Below, piece after piece: positions 9,158 through 18,101 of a DNA stretch of 64,000 nucleotides (position 1 is its first letter; each line of letters begins with the position of its first letter). The translations under genes were made by a program, and so were the position numbers. The notes beneath the pieces were generated by a model that saw nothing but the letters and a program-made list of their open reading frames with translations, did not search any database and had not been told where the DNA came from. Source of the DNA: Fimenecus sp964540535 (GTDB taxonomy: Bacteria; Bacillota; Clostridia; Oscillospirales; Acutalibacteraceae); assembly GCA_964540535.1 (NCBI GenBank), contig CAZIMO010000010.1:11728-75727 (forward strand), read 5' to 3'.

Positions 9158-9607
9158 GTGAAAAAAAGAAGACATGAGCTTATATTGAATTTTATAAAGA
9201 ACAACAATGTTTCTACGCAGGAAGAAATTATAACAATGCTTAATGAGAACGGTTTTAAGGTAACTCAAGCAACAATCTCGCGTGATATTAAAGAATTAAA
9301 GCTTGTCAAAGAGCATTTCGGAAAAAATGAAACAAGATATGCTGTTACAGAAAAAACTGAAAAGAATGACGATAATTTCAAAATGATTTTTACGCGTTCT
9401 GCACTGTCCGTTGAAGCTGCAATGAATATTGTTGTTATCAAATGTTATCCCGGTACTGCAAATGCAGCTTGTGTGGCACTCGAAAATATATGTATTGACG
9501 GTGTTGTAGGCACTTTGGCAGGGGATGATACAATTTTTGTTGCCTGTAAAGAGCTTGATACAACAAGCCGTGTAATTGATGCAATTGAAGCAATACTGAA
9601 AGGCTGA
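9158..9607 (+). CDS. argR: Arginine repressor ArgR/AhrC
   Basis: 149 aa from a GTG start with AAAGGAG at 9141-9147. The N-terminal winged helix-turn-helix includes TQATISRDIKELKLVK (about 45-60). The C-terminal oligomerisation and arginine-binding domain has GTLAGDDTIFVACK. It is a hexameric arginine-responsive regulator of arginine biosynthesis and catabolism. Its place between nadK and recN is conserved in Firmicutes. Confidence 0.95.
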   Translation: MKKRRHELILNFIKNNNVSTQEEIITMLNENGFKVTQATISRDIKELKLVKEHFGKNETRYAVTEKTEKNDDNFKMIFTRSALSVEAAMNIVVIKCYPGTANAACVALENICIDGVVGTLAGDDTIFVACKELDTTSRVIDAIEAILKG

Positions 9608-9612
9608 TATTT

Positions 9613-11286
9613 ATGCTTTCAAACTTGAAAATTTCAAATATTGCTATTATTAAAGAGGCTGTTATTGATTTTAATAACGGTCTTAACATTCTGACCGGTG
9701 AAACAGGTGCGGGTAAATCTATTGTTATTGATGCTATCAATGCGATTTTAGGCGAAAGAACATCTCGTGAGTTAATCAGAACAGGCAGTAATAATGCTGA
9801 AGTTTCAGCCTTTTTTGAAAATATAAATAATGATGTTATATGTATGCTTGAAGAAATGGGACTTAACTGTGAAGAGGATAATTCTTTACTTGTTTCGAGA
9901 AAAATTTCGCTTGACGGCAAAAACATATGTAAGGTAAATGGATCTAATGTCACAGTTTCAATGCTAAAAAAGATTGGACAAAAGCTTATAAATGTTCACG
10001 GACAAATGGACAATCACAATCTTCTTAATGAAGAATTGCATTATACTTATATAGATAGTTTTGCAGAAAACAGCGATATAATCGATGAGTATCTTATAGT
10101 ATATAATGATTATTTAACTTGCAAAAAACAGTATGATAATTTAATTGTCGATGAGGGTGAAAAAGCTCGAAAAATTGACCTTTTAACCTATCAAATTAAA
10201 GAAATTGAAGATGCCGATATTAAAATAGGTGAGTTGAATGAGCTTGAAACCCGAAGAAAGATTTTACAGAATGTTGAGCAATTGATTTCACTTGTAAATA
10301 ATGCGGTTGAGATTATTAACGGCAATGATGATTTTTCGGGTGTTGCCGATATGCTGAATACAGCTTCTAACTCACTGATAAAAGCTTCTGCTTTTGATGA
10401 AACGCTCAACAGTGTGTCTGATATTGTGGCGGAAATGTCATATAATATTGCCGATTGTGCAAGTGAATTAAACAACTTTCTTTATTCATTTGATGTCGAC
10501 CCTAATGAGCTTAATTTAATTGAAGAAAGACTTGACGTTCTTTTTAAGCTTATAAAAAAATACGGTAGAACAGAAGCTGAAATTCTTGGTTTTCTCGAAA
10601 AAGCACAAAAAGAACTTGATGAAATTACATTTTCTGATAAACTCAAGGAACAGCTTGAAATCCAGCTTAAAGAAAAGTATGAAATAATGGAAAATGCGAG
10701 CAGAAAATTATCTGCAAACCGTCAAAAATATGGTCTGATTTTTATTGAGAGCATTAAAAATGAGCTTTCTTTTCTTGATATGGCTTCAATTTCGTTCAAA
10801 ATTGTGCAGAACAGAAAGCCTTTTGACGAAACAGGCGCTGATGAAATCTATTTCTTGATTTCGGCTAACGCAGGTGAAGAACCGAAACCTCTCTCAAAAA
10901 TTGCATCCGGCGGTGAACTGTCACGAATTATGCTTGCAATTAAGAATGTTTTAGCATCTAAAGACAATATACCGACTCTTGTTTTTGACGAGATTGATAC
11001 TGGTGTAAGCGGTCGTGCCGCACAGAAAATCGGTATTAAGCTTAAAGAGGTATCTAAAAACCGTCAAGTTCTTTGTGTAACACATTTGGCGCAGATTGCT
11101 TGTTTTGCCGATAATCATTTCTTAATTTCAAAATCTGAAAGTGAAAATAAAACTTATACCAAAGTAGAACAGCTTGATAATGACGGCAAGATTTGTGAGT
11201 TGGCCCGCATTATCGGCGGGATTGAAACAAGTCAGCTTTCACTTGATGCAGCGGCTGAAATGATTGAAAATGCAAAAAATTATTAA
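9613..11286 (+). CDS. recN: DNA repair protein RecN
   Basis: 557 aa SMC-like ATPase: N-terminal Walker A TGETGAGKSIVIDAINAILG (about 30-49), long coiled-coil arms (about 150-390), ABC signature IASGGELSRIMLAIK and Walker B LVFDEIDTGVSGRAAQ near the C-terminus. It acts early in double-strand break repair. Last gene of the cluster; a promoter for tyrS begins 1-2 nt after its stop. Confidence 0.97.
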   Translation: MLSNLKISNIAIIKEAVIDFNNGLNILTGETGAGKSIVIDAINAILGERTSRELIRTGSNNAEVSAFFENINNDVICMLEEMGLNCEEDNSLLVSRKISLDGKNICKVNGSNVTVSMLKKIGQKLINVHGQMDNHNLLNEELHYTYIDSFAENSDIIDEYLIVYNDYLTCKKQYDNLIVDEGEKARKIDLLTYQIKEIEDADIKIGELNELETRRKILQNVEQLISLVNNAVEIINGNDDFSGVADMLNTASNSLIKASAFDETLNSVSDIVAEMSYNIADCASELNNFLYSFDVDPNELNLIEERLDVLFKLIKKYGRTEAEILGFLEKAQKELDEITFSDKLKEQLEIQLKEKYEIMENASRKLSANRQKYGLIFIESIKNELSFLDMASISFKIVQNRKPFDETGADEIYFLISANAGEEPKPLSKIASGGELSRIMLAIKNVLASKDNIPTLVFDEIDTGVSGRAAQKIGIKLKEVSKNRQVLCVTHLAQIACFADNHFLISKSESENKTYTKVEQLDNDGKICELARIIGGIETSQLSLDAAAEMIENAKNY

Positions 11287-11287
11287 C

Positions 11288-11315
11288 TTGACATTTTTTA
11301 TAAATTATGTATAAT
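11288..11315 (+). promoter_or_regulatory. Predicted promoter of the tyrS leader
   Basis: TTGACA (11288-11293) and TATAAT (11310-11315) with a 16-bp spacer and TG just before the -10. It directly precedes the T-box leader. Confidence 0.75.
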
Positions 11316-11324
11316 ATTCTTAAT

Positions 11325-11575
11325 GACCTTGATGCGAAGAAGTAATATGTCATTTGCAGTTTCAGAGAGTGTCTGTTTGGTGAAAGGACATACGCAAAGC
11401 TTATGAAATACATCGCGGAGTTGCACTTTTGAAATCAGTAGGGAGTGTCGGGCGTACCCGTTACAGTACAGAGTAATGTCAGTTACTTGTTGAGGCTTTT
11501 ATTGTGAGATAAAAGTAAACATGAGGTGGTAACACGAATTTTTTCGTCCTCTGCTTGAAGCAGGGGATTTTTTAA
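11325..11575 (+). ncRNA. Tyrosine T-box riboswitch leader
   Basis: The 5' stem I starts at GATG (11331-11334), which pairs with CATC (11411-11414). The specifier triplet on its 3' side is UAC (11409-11411, followed by A), a tyrosine codon. The antiterminator region has the T-box core GGTGGTAACACG (11525-11536) whose UGGU bulge would pair with uncharged tRNA-Tyr ACCA. A terminator follows: CCTCTGC/GCAGGGG (11548-11566) and a T6 run. Uncharged tRNA-Tyr should allow tyrS transcription. This leader fills the recN-tyrS gap. Confidence 0.92.
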
Positions 11576-11593
11576 TTTTAAGGAGGATTTTTT

Positions 11594-12820
11594 ATGAAAG
11601 TTTATGAAGAACTCGTTGCTCGCGGTCTTATAGCCCAGGTAACAAATGAAGAAGAAATCAAAAATCTTGTTAATGAGGGAAAAGCAGTTTTCTATATCGG
11701 ATTTGACCCAACAGCAGACAGCTTGCATGTAGGTCATTTTATGGCACTTTGTCTTATGAAAAGATTACAAATGGCCGGCAATAAGCCGATTGCTCTTATC
11801 GGCGGAGGTACCGCTATGATTGGTGACCCTTCAGGCAGAAGCGATATGCGTCAAATGATGACAAAAGAAACAATTCAGCATAACTGTGATTGCTTTAAAA
11901 AGCAGATGAGCCGATTTATCGATTTCTCTGACGATAAGGCTCTTATGGTAAACAATGCAAATTGGCTTTTGGACCTTAACTATATTGACGTTCTTCGTGA
12001 TGTCGGTGCGTGCTTCAGCGTTAACCGTATGCTTACAGCTGAATGTTATAAGCAAAGAATGGAAAAAGGACTTTCATTTCTCGAGTTTAACTATATGATT
12101 ATGCAAAGCTACGATTTCTATGAATTGTTTCAGAAATACGGCTGTAATATGCAGTTTGGCGGTGACGATCAGTGGAGTAACATGCTCGGCGGTACAGAAC
12201 TTATTAGAAGAAAACTCGGTAAAGACGCACATGCAATGACAATCACACTGCTTCTTAATTCCGAAGGCAAAAAAATGGGCAAAACACAGTCCGGTGCGGT
12301 ATGGCTTGATCCTAATAAAACATCTCCCTTTGATTTTTATCAGTATTGGAGAAATGTCGATGATGCAGATGTTCTTAAATGTATCAGAATGCTTACTTTC
12401 TTGCCATTAGAAGAAATTGACAAAATGAATTCTTGGGAAGGCAGTCAGTTGAATACCGCTAAAGAGATTTTAGCTTATGAGCTTACAAAACTTGTTCACG
12501 GTGAAGACGAGGCTAACAAGGCGCAAGAAGGAGCAAGAGCATTGTTTTCTGGAAAAGGCAATACAGATAATATGCCCACTGTTGAACTCAATAATGATGA
12601 TTTTACAGATGACAGCGTGCTTATATCTGATATTATGATTAAAGCAGGTATCGCAAAATCAAAGGGCGAGTGCCGCCGTCTTATCGAGCAGGGTGGTGTA
12701 TCAGTTGATGATGAAAAGGTTACAGAGCCTTTCAAATCTCTCAATAAAAGCGATTTTGAAAAGGGGTATATAATTATTAAAAAAGGTAAAAAAGTCTTTT
12801 ATAAAGCTATTATATCCTGA
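11594..12820 (+). CDS. tyrS: Tyrosyl-tRNA synthetase
   Basis: 408 aa class I synthetase. The HIGH-like motif is HVGH within DPTADSLHVGHFMAL (about 39-53), the KMSKS-like motif is GKKMGKTQSG, and a C-terminal S4 RNA-binding domain covers SKGECRRLIEQGGVSV. It charges tRNA-Tyr. The start has AAGGAGG at 11580-11586 and the T-box leader in front provides tyrosine-dependent control. Confidence 0.97.
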   Translation: MKVYEELVARGLIAQVTNEEEIKNLVNEGKAVFYIGFDPTADSLHVGHFMALCLMKRLQMAGNKPIALIGGGTAMIGDPSGRSDMRQMMTKETIQHNCDCFKKQMSRFIDFSDDKALMVNNANWLLDLNYIDVLRDVGACFSVNRMLTAECYKQRMEKGLSFLEFNYMIMQSYDFYELFQKYGCNMQFGGDDQWSNMLGGTELIRRKLGKDAHAMTITLLLNSEGKKMGKTQSGAVWLDPNKTSPFDFYQYWRNVDDADVLKCIRMLTFLPLEEIDKMNSWEGSQLNTAKEILAYELTKLVHGEDEANKAQEGARALFSGKGNTDNMPTVELNNDDFTDDSVLISDIMIKAGIAKSKGECRRLIEQGGVSVDDEKVTEPFKSLNKSDFEKGYIIIKKGKKVFYKAIIS

Positions 12821-12874
12821 AAATTATAACGGCTATAACATTTTTGCTGTTATGCTATATTTGGGAGGTGCAAT

Positions 12875-13426
12875 ATGAAATTAGTTTTTCTTTTCGGCAA
12901 TGCGGCAGTCGGCAAAATGACCGTAGGTCAAGAACTTATGAAAATTACGAATTTGCGTCTTTTCCATAATCATATGACAATTGAACCGGTAATTGAAATT
13001 TTTGGCAGATATAATCCGGAAGTAATAGAGGAATTGCGTGAAATTATTTTTAATAAATTTGCGGCTTCTGATAATTACGGTATGATTTTTACATTTATGT
13101 GGGCTTTTGACTGTGAAGACGATTGGAAAAATGTAGAACATATTAAGGAAATTTTCAGTCAATATGATACGGAATTTTATTATGTTGAGCTTGTAGCTCC
13201 GCAGGCAATACGTTTAGAAAGAAATGCAACAGAAAACAGACTAAAGAACAAGCCTTCCAAAAGAAATATTGAATTTTCAAATAAGCTTTTACTGAGTGAT
13301 GATGAAAATTACAGATGTGAAAGCTTAAACGGCGAAATACCGTTTGATAACTATATCAAAATTGATAATTCTAACTTGAGTGCCGAAACAGTTGCAAAAA
13401 TAATAAAAGATAAATTCAACTTATAA
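12875..13426 (+). CDS. Small P-loop kinase-like protein
   Basis: 183 aa beginning with a Walker A-like loop FLFGNAAVGKMTVGQEL (GxxxxGKMT; the usual S/T is followed by Met in this shikimate/adenylate-kinase-like variant). Downstream are an HNH-like string LFHNHMTIEP and a basic region RLERNATENRLKNKPSKRN that could serve as the lid. The fold resembles small-molecule or nucleotide kinases such as gluconate/shikimate kinases. I cannot name a substrate. It has its own GGGAGGTG site and is followed by a bidirectional terminator. Confidence 0.6.
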   Translation: MKLVFLFGNAAVGKMTVGQELMKITNLRLFHNHMTIEPVIEIFGRYNPEVIEELREIIFNKFAASDNYGMIFTFMWAFDCEDDWKNVEHIKEIFSQYDTEFYYVELVAPQAIRLERNATENRLKNKPSKRNIEFSNKLLLSDDENYRCESLNGEIPFDNYIKIDNSNLSAETVAKIIKDKFNL

Positions 13427-13430
13427 AAAT

Positions 13431-13464
13431 AAGGCTTACTGAAAAAAATCAGTAAGCCTTTGTT
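13431..13464. terminator. Bidirectional terminator between kinase-like gene and the DAP operon
   Basis: Perfect 12-bp arms AAGGCTTACTGA (13431-13442) and TCAGTAAGCCTT (13449-13460). T-rich sequence follows on both strands, as expected between convergent genes. Confidence 0.9.
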
Positions 13465-13474
13465 TTATGGGTTA

Positions 13475-13927
13475 TTATGAGTTAAGTGCTGAATAAACTG
13501 TTTCGCCGTCATGGCTGTATACAAGAACGGAAATGTCAACTTCTGATGTTGTAATCATCCTTACTTCAACATCTGTTGATGCAATTGCAGAGAATACTTT
13601 TGCCGCAACACCCGGACAGTTTTTCATACCGTTACCGAAAACCGAAATTTTTGTATTACCGCTGCTGATTGCAAGCTTTAACTTCGGATGAAGTTCACGA
13701 AGCTTTGAAGCTGTTTCAAAAACCTTACCCAAGTCTTCGTCATTAACCGTAAATGAAAGGTTTGAGATTTTACCTTGCGGAGGATTTTGTGAAATCATAT
13801 CAACATCAATACCTGCGTTAGAAAGCATTTCAAAAATTTGCGATACTACTTTAAAATCAGCAGGGGAATCGTTAATTGAAATAAGAGTTACATTTTCAAT
13901 CATTGTAATATTGTCAATTAAGCTCAT
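13475..13927 (-). CDS. Free-standing ACT-domain protein (aspartokinase regulatory-domain-like)
   Basis: 150 aa with two ACT repeats and no kinase domain. The first is about residues 10-75 with FKVVSQIFEMLSNAGIDVDM; the second is about 85-148 with ISVFGNGMKNCPGVAAKVFSA and TSEVDISVLV. These match the C-terminal regulatory half of aspartate kinases, which binds lysine or threonine. B. subtilis makes a similar free regulatory subunit from an internal start of lysC; here it is a separate gene. It is last in the lysine-riboswitch-controlled asd-dapA-dapB operon, so a role in feedback control of the aspartate pathway is a reasonable inference. Confidence 0.8.
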   Translation of the reverse strand: MSLIDNITMIENVTLISINDSPADFKVVSQIFEMLSNAGIDVDMISQNPPQGKISNLSFTVNDEDLGKVFETASKLRELHPKLKLAISSGNTKISVFGNGMKNCPGVAAKVFSAIASTDVEVRMITTSEVDISVLVYSHDGETVYSALNS

Positions 13928-13938
13928 TTTTAATCTCC

Positions 13939-14688
13939 TTATGAATTAACAAAATCTTTCATCGTATAATATCCCGGATTTTTACCTACAAGAAATAAAG
14001 CGGCATTTACAGAACCGTTGGCAAATAATTGCTTTGAATATGCAGAATGAGAAATTTTAATAACTTCATCAGGTCCTGCAAAGATGATTTCGTGTTCGCC
14101 GACAATCGTTCCGCCTCTAACAGCGTGAATTCCGATTTCACTTTTCGTGCGTTTCATTCTTTTGGAATGACGGTCAAATTCATAAATCGGCTTTTCGTCT
14201 AAAGCTTCCGAAATAGAATCGGCAAGCATTAAAGCAGTACCGCTCGGTGCGTCAATTTTCTGATTGTGATGCGCTTCAACTATTTCAATATCAAAGCCTT
14301 GAAGCACCTTTGCCGCTTTTTTAGCAAGCTCTGATACCAGACTTACACCGATTGACATATTTGCAGAGAAGAAAAGAGGAATATCAGCAGAAGCGGATTT
14401 GATTAACTCAACCTGATGTTCTGTAAGACCTGTTGTTGCAATTACGGCAGGCAGTTTATTATTCTTTGCAAATGTAAGTAAATCTTCAAGAACAGACGGA
14501 TGCGAGAAATCGATAATCACATCTGCGCCAACATCAATATCTGCAAAAGATTTGTATATTGGGAAAGTGCTTTCTCCGTTAGAAAAATCAACTCCTGCAA
14601 CAATTTCACAATCTTCACGGCTGTCAAGACAAGCTGTAATGGCTTTTCCCATTTTACCTAAAGCGCCGCTTAAAATAATCCTTGTCAT
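13939..14688 (-). CDS. dapB: 4-hydroxy-tetrahydrodipicolinate reductase
   Basis: 249 aa from the ATG at 14688. Upstream TTG 14703 and GTG 14697 are possible, but a weak GGATGTGA site suits 14688. Rossmann motif ILSGALGKMGKAI at the N-terminus, the signature EAHHNQKIDAPSGTA in the middle, and a C-terminal substrate-binding part with RGGTIVGEHEI. It reduces the product of DapA in the lysine/diaminopimelate pathway and also feeds dipicolinate for spores. 25 nt downstream of dapA. Confidence 0.95.
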   Translation of the reverse strand: MTRIILSGALGKMGKAITACLDSREDCEIVAGVDFSNGESTFPIYKSFADIDVGADVIIDFSHPSVLEDLLTFAKNNKLPAVIATTGLTEHQVELIKSASADIPLFFSANMSIGVSLVSELAKKAAKVLQGFDIEIVEAHHNQKIDAPSGTALMLADSISEALDEKPIYEFDRHSKRMKRTKSEIGIHAVRGGTIVGEHEIIFAGPDEVIKISHSAYSKQLFANGSVNAALFLVGKNPGYYTMKDFVNS

Positions 14689-14713
14689 TTTTTTCACATC
14701 CAACTGTAATTTT

Positions 14714-15604
14714 TTATATCAAATCGTATTTTTTTAGTATTGTTTCAAGTTTTGCGTTATTTGCGTCTGTCATTTCACAAAGAGGCATACGAAGCGGACC
14801 TGCTCCCATTCCCATCATTTGCATTGCAACTTTTACAGGGATAGGATTAACGTCCATAAACATAGCATTGCAAAGCTCTAAATATTTAAGCTGAAGCTCT
14901 GCACTTTCCTTATACTTACCCTCAAGATAAAGAGCAGGAATATCATGCGCAACTTTTGGACAGATATTTGAAAGAACAGAAATAACACCTTTGCCACCAA
15001 GTGACATAATGGGAACAACTTGGTCATCGTTGCCGGAATATACATCAAGCTTATCTCCGCAAAGAGAAATTGTTTCTGCAATCTGTGAAATATTTCCGCT
15101 TGCTTCTTTTGTAGCAATAATGTTTTGATGCTCGCAAAGCTCTGCATAGGTTGAAGGAAGCACATTAACGCCTGTTCTGCTTGGAACATTATAAATAATA
15201 ATCGGCTTTGAAACATTGTCAGCAATAGTGTTGTAATGCTTAACAAGACCTCTTTGAGAGCATTTGTTGTAATAAGGTGTTACAACAAGCATTGCGTCTG
15301 CACCTGCTTTTTCAGCGTCTTGTGAAAGCTCAATTGCATATTTTGTTTCATTACTGCCTGTACCTGCAATAACAGGAATTCTATGATTTACAACATCACA
15401 AGTGAATTTTATTACATCTGAATGCTCTTGAGGAGTAAGTGTTGCACTTTCACCGGTAGTACCGCATATAACAATTGCATCCGTGCTGTTCGCAATGTGA
15501 AACTCCAAAAGATTTTCAAGTGCTTTATAATTTACACTTTCATCTTCATTAAAAGGTGTTATAATCGCAACACCGCAGCCTGTAAAAATAGGGTTTTTAC
15601 TCAT
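14714..15604 (-). CDS. dapA: 4-hydroxy-tetrahydrodipicolinate synthase
   Basis: 296 aa TIM barrel with GTTGESATLTPQEH (about 48-61), PVIAGTGSNET, the YYNKCSQRG loop with catalytic-type Tyr, the NVPSRTGVN loop, and Schiff-base Lys in ATKEASGNIS (about 162). It condenses pyruvate with aspartate semialdehyde. A strong AAGGAGAA site precedes the ATG. Between asd and dapB. Confidence 0.97.
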   Translation of the reverse strand: MSKNPIFTGCGVAIITPFNEDESVNYKALENLLEFHIANSTDAIVICGTTGESATLTPQEHSDVIKFTCDVVNHRIPVIAGTGSNETKYAIELSQDAEKAGADAMLVVTPYYNKCSQRGLVKHYNTIADNVSKPIIIYNVPSRTGVNVLPSTYAELCEHQNIIATKEASGNISQIAETISLCGDKLDVYSGNDDQVVPIMSLGGKGVISVLSNICPKVAHDIPALYLEGKYKESAELQLKYLELCNAMFMDVNPIPVKVAMQMMGMGAGPLRMPLCEMTDANNAKLETILKKYDLI

Positions 15605-15626
15605 AATAAATTCTCCTTATAGGAAA

Positions 15627-16706
15627 TTAGTCCATATAACCTTCAGCACAAAGAAGTTCAGCCATAAGAACTGCACCGCCCGCAGCACCGCGAAGTGTAT
15701 TATGTGAAAGACAAACAAATTTGTAGTCATACTGTGTATCTTCACGAAGTCTGCCGATAGAAACTGCCATACCGCCTTCAAGATTTCTTTGGTACTTTGT
15801 CTGAGGCATATTATCCTCTTCAAAATAGTGAAGGAATTGCTTCGGTGCATGAGGCAACTCTAACTCCTGTGCACGACCCGAGAAATCCTTCCATATATTT
15901 AATATTTCTTCCTTTGACGGTTTATTCTCAAATCTTACGAAAACTGCACCCATATGACCGTTTGAAACGGGAACACGAAGGCACTGTGCAGTGAAATTTG
16001 GAGAAGTTGCAGGAACAATTTCATCGCCCTCAATCTTACCCCAAATTTTAAGAGGCTCTTTTTCGCTTTTTTCTTCTTCACCGCCGATATAAGGAATAAC
16101 ATTGTCAATCATTTCAGGCCATGTTTCAAATGTCTTTCCGGCACCCGAAATAGCTTGATATGTACAAACAAGAACATCTTTAATACCGAATTTCGAAAGA
16201 GGGAAGAGTGCAGGAACATAGCTCTGAAGAGAGCAATTTGATTTAACTGCAATGAATCCTCGCTTTGTGCCAAGACGCTTTCTCTGTGCAGGAATAATTT
16301 TTGCATGGTCAGCGTTAAGTTCAGGAACAATCATAGGAACATCTGGAGTATGTCTGTGTGCGCTGTTATTTGAAATGACTGGGCATTCTGCTTTAGCATA
16401 AGCTTCTTCCAATGCTTTGATTTCATCTTTCTTCATATCTACTGCACAGAATACAAAGTCAACCTTCGAAGCAATCTTTTCTATGTCAGCAGTCGCATCC
16501 ATAACAATCATATCTTTCATAGTTTCCGGAATTTCAACATCCATACACCATTTAGAACCTACTGCTTCAGAATACTTCTTGCCTGCTGAACGAGGGCTTG
16601 CTGCAAGTACCTTTACCTCAAACCAAGGATGATTATCGAGAAGGGTCATAAAACGCTGTCCAACCATTCCCGTTGCACCAATTACACCAACATTATACTT
16701 TTTCAC
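15627..16706 (-). CDS. asd: Aspartate-semialdehyde dehydrogenase
   Basis: 359 aa from a GTG start behind GGAGGT (16714-16719). NADP-binding GVIGATGMVGQRFM, catalytic Cys in AVKSNCSLQSYVPAL and SGAGKTFETWP region. Length and the KSNCSLQ form resemble the archaeal/fungal branch of Asd more than the classic ~340-aa bacterial type. It converts aspartyl phosphate to the semialdehyde, the branch point to lysine, DAP, threonine and methionine. First gene of the riboswitch-controlled operon. Confidence 0.95.
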   Translation of the reverse strand: MKKYNVGVIGATGMVGQRFMTLLDNHPWFEVKVLAASPRSAGKKYSEAVGSKWCMDVEIPETMKDMIVMDATADIEKIASKVDFVFCAVDMKKDEIKALEEAYAKAECPVISNNSAHRHTPDVPMIVPELNADHAKIIPAQRKRLGTKRGFIAVKSNCSLQSYVPALFPLSKFGIKDVLVCTYQAISGAGKTFETWPEMIDNVIPYIGGEEEKSEKEPLKIWGKIEGDEIVPATSPNFTAQCLRVPVSNGHMGAVFVRFENKPSKEEILNIWKDFSGRAQELELPHAPKQFLHYFEEDNMPQTKYQRNLEGGMAVSIGRLREDTQYDYKFVCLSHNTLRGAAGGAVLMAELLCAEGYMD

Positions 16707-16754
16707 TTGAAATTACCTCCAAATAATGATAATATATCATTTGTTATAAAAAAA

Positions 16755-16986
16755 CAGTAATGATTATGACACCATTACTGAATAAAAATACATTGTATTA
16801 TGGTTTTCATAATACGAAAGCACTCCATCAAATAATGATGACAGTTGCATTACTGTTAATAATACAACCAGAAAAAACAATTTCCAAGCTTTGTTTTTTC
16901 TTCGGCAACAGACCCTTTGGCACTTTATCAAAAACTCTTGGAAGTTTCAAAAGCGGTACTTATTCCTGTTGCACCTCAATCGCTCT
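16755..16986 (-). ncRNA. Lysine riboswitch (L-box) with terminator
   Basis: Read on the minus strand, the leader contains L-box landmarks in order: GAGGTGCAACAGG, AATAAGTACC, GTGCCAAAGGGT, GTTGCCGAAG, TGGTTGTATT, CTGTCATC and GGAGTGCTTTCG. The first and last parts can close P1 (AGAGC with GCUUU). Then comes a hairpin GTATTATG/CATAATAC (16795-16815) and a terminator CAGTAATG/CATTACTG (16755-16780) with a T7 run. Lysine binding should stop transcription of asd-dapA-dapB-ACT. It explains most of the asd-queA gap. Confidence 0.88.
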
Positions 16987-16989
16987 TAT

Positions 16990-17018
16990 ATAATATCATT
17001 ATAAAGCAATTGTGTCAA
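16990..17018 (-). promoter_or_regulatory. Promoter of the asd-dap operon
   Basis: On the minus strand, TTGACA (17018-17013), a 17-bp spacer and TATTAT (16995-16990), directly upstream of the riboswitch 5' end. Confidence 0.75.
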
Positions 17019-17057
17019 ACATTTTTAACATTTTCTATATTTTTACGGAGAAACACA

Positions 17058-18086
17058 ATGAAAACATCAGATTTTTACTACGATTTGCCCAAAGAACTCA
17101 TAGCTCAAACTCCAATCGAACCTCGTGATCACTCTCGGCTGATGGTATTATCACGAAAAAGCAACTCAATTGATCATAAATATTTTTATGATTTTGTTGA
17201 TTATCTTAATGAGGATGATTGCTTAATTTTAAACAACACAAGGGTATTGCCCGCAAGAATATACGGCATAAAAAAGGATACAGGTGCAGTTGTTGAATTC
17301 TTACTTTTGAATAACCTCGGCAATGACCGTTGGGAAACGATTACAGGTCCCGGCAAGCGCGCAAAGATGAATACAGAATTCACATTTGGCGAAGGCTTAC
17401 TTACTTGCAAAATCGAAGAGGTTCTTGAAAACGGAAACAGAATTGCGAAATTCAGCTATGATGCATCAAATATATATGAAGTGCTTGATAAAATAGGCGA
17501 AATGCCGTTACCCCACTATATTACTGAAAAGCTTGAAGATAAAGAACGCTATCAGACAGTTTATGCAAAAGAATTAGGTTCTGCGGCAGCACCAACGGCA
17601 GGACTTCACTTTACCGATGAAATACTGAAAAAAATCGCCGATAAAGGCATTAAAATCGGTTATGTGACCTTGCATGTCGGAATTGGCACATTCCGCCCTG
17701 TAAAGGCCGATAATATTGAAGACCATCAAATGCATTCTGAACATTATCAAATACCAAAAGAAACTGCTGATTTGATAAATGAAACGAAGAAAAACGGCGG
17801 CAGAGTAATTGCAGTCGGCACAACTTGTTGCAGAACACTCGAAAGTGTTATGAACTCACAGGGCGAAATGAAAGAATTTGATGATTGGACAAACATTTTT
17901 ATTTATCCCGGTTACAAATTCAAATGCATTGATGCACTGCTAACGAATTTCCATTTGCCTGAAAGTACACTTATTATGCTCGTTTCGGCATTCTATGACA
18001 GAGAAAAAGTTTTAGAAGCTTATAACGCCGCTGTAAACGAAAAATACAGATTTTTCTCTTTCGGTGATGCGATGTTTATTGAGTAG
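17058..18086 (+). CDS. queA: S-adenosylmethionine:tRNA ribosyltransferase-isomerase
   Basis: 342 aa from ATG 17058. The open frame runs further upstream, but homology starts at MKTSDFYYDLPKELIAQTP and ACGGAG lies before it. Family segments include RDHSRLMVL, LNNTRVLPARIYG, PTAGLHFTDEIL, and the C-terminal FHLPESTLIMLVSAF. It makes epoxyqueuosine in tRNA. The next-but-one gene tgt inserts the precursor base, so this is a queuosine operon, interrupted by a phosphoesterase gene. Confidence 0.96.
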   Translation: MKTSDFYYDLPKELIAQTPIEPRDHSRLMVLSRKSNSIDHKYFYDFVDYLNEDDCLILNNTRVLPARIYGIKKDTGAVVEFLLLNNLGNDRWETITGPGKRAKMNTEFTFGEGLLTCKIEEVLENGNRIAKFSYDASNIYEVLDKIGEMPLPHYITEKLEDKERYQTVYAKELGSAAAPTAGLHFTDEILKKIADKGIKIGYVTLHVGIGTFRPVKADNIEDHQMHSEHYQIPKETADLINETKKNGGRVIAVGTTCCRTLESVMNSQGEMKEFDDWTNIFIYPGYKFKCIDALLTNFHLPESTLIMLVSAFYDREKVLEAYNAAVNEKYRFFSFGDAMFIE

Positions 18087-18101
18087 ACACAAGGAGTTTT
18101 T

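Noticed and set aside
12823..12860. Terminator after tyrS
   Set aside because: Only a weak ATAAC/GTTAT hairpin without a T-run; evidence too thin.
16917..17057. Extended N-terminus of QueA
   Set aside because: It would lie across the asd promoter and riboswitch start; QueA homology begins exactly at ATG 17058.
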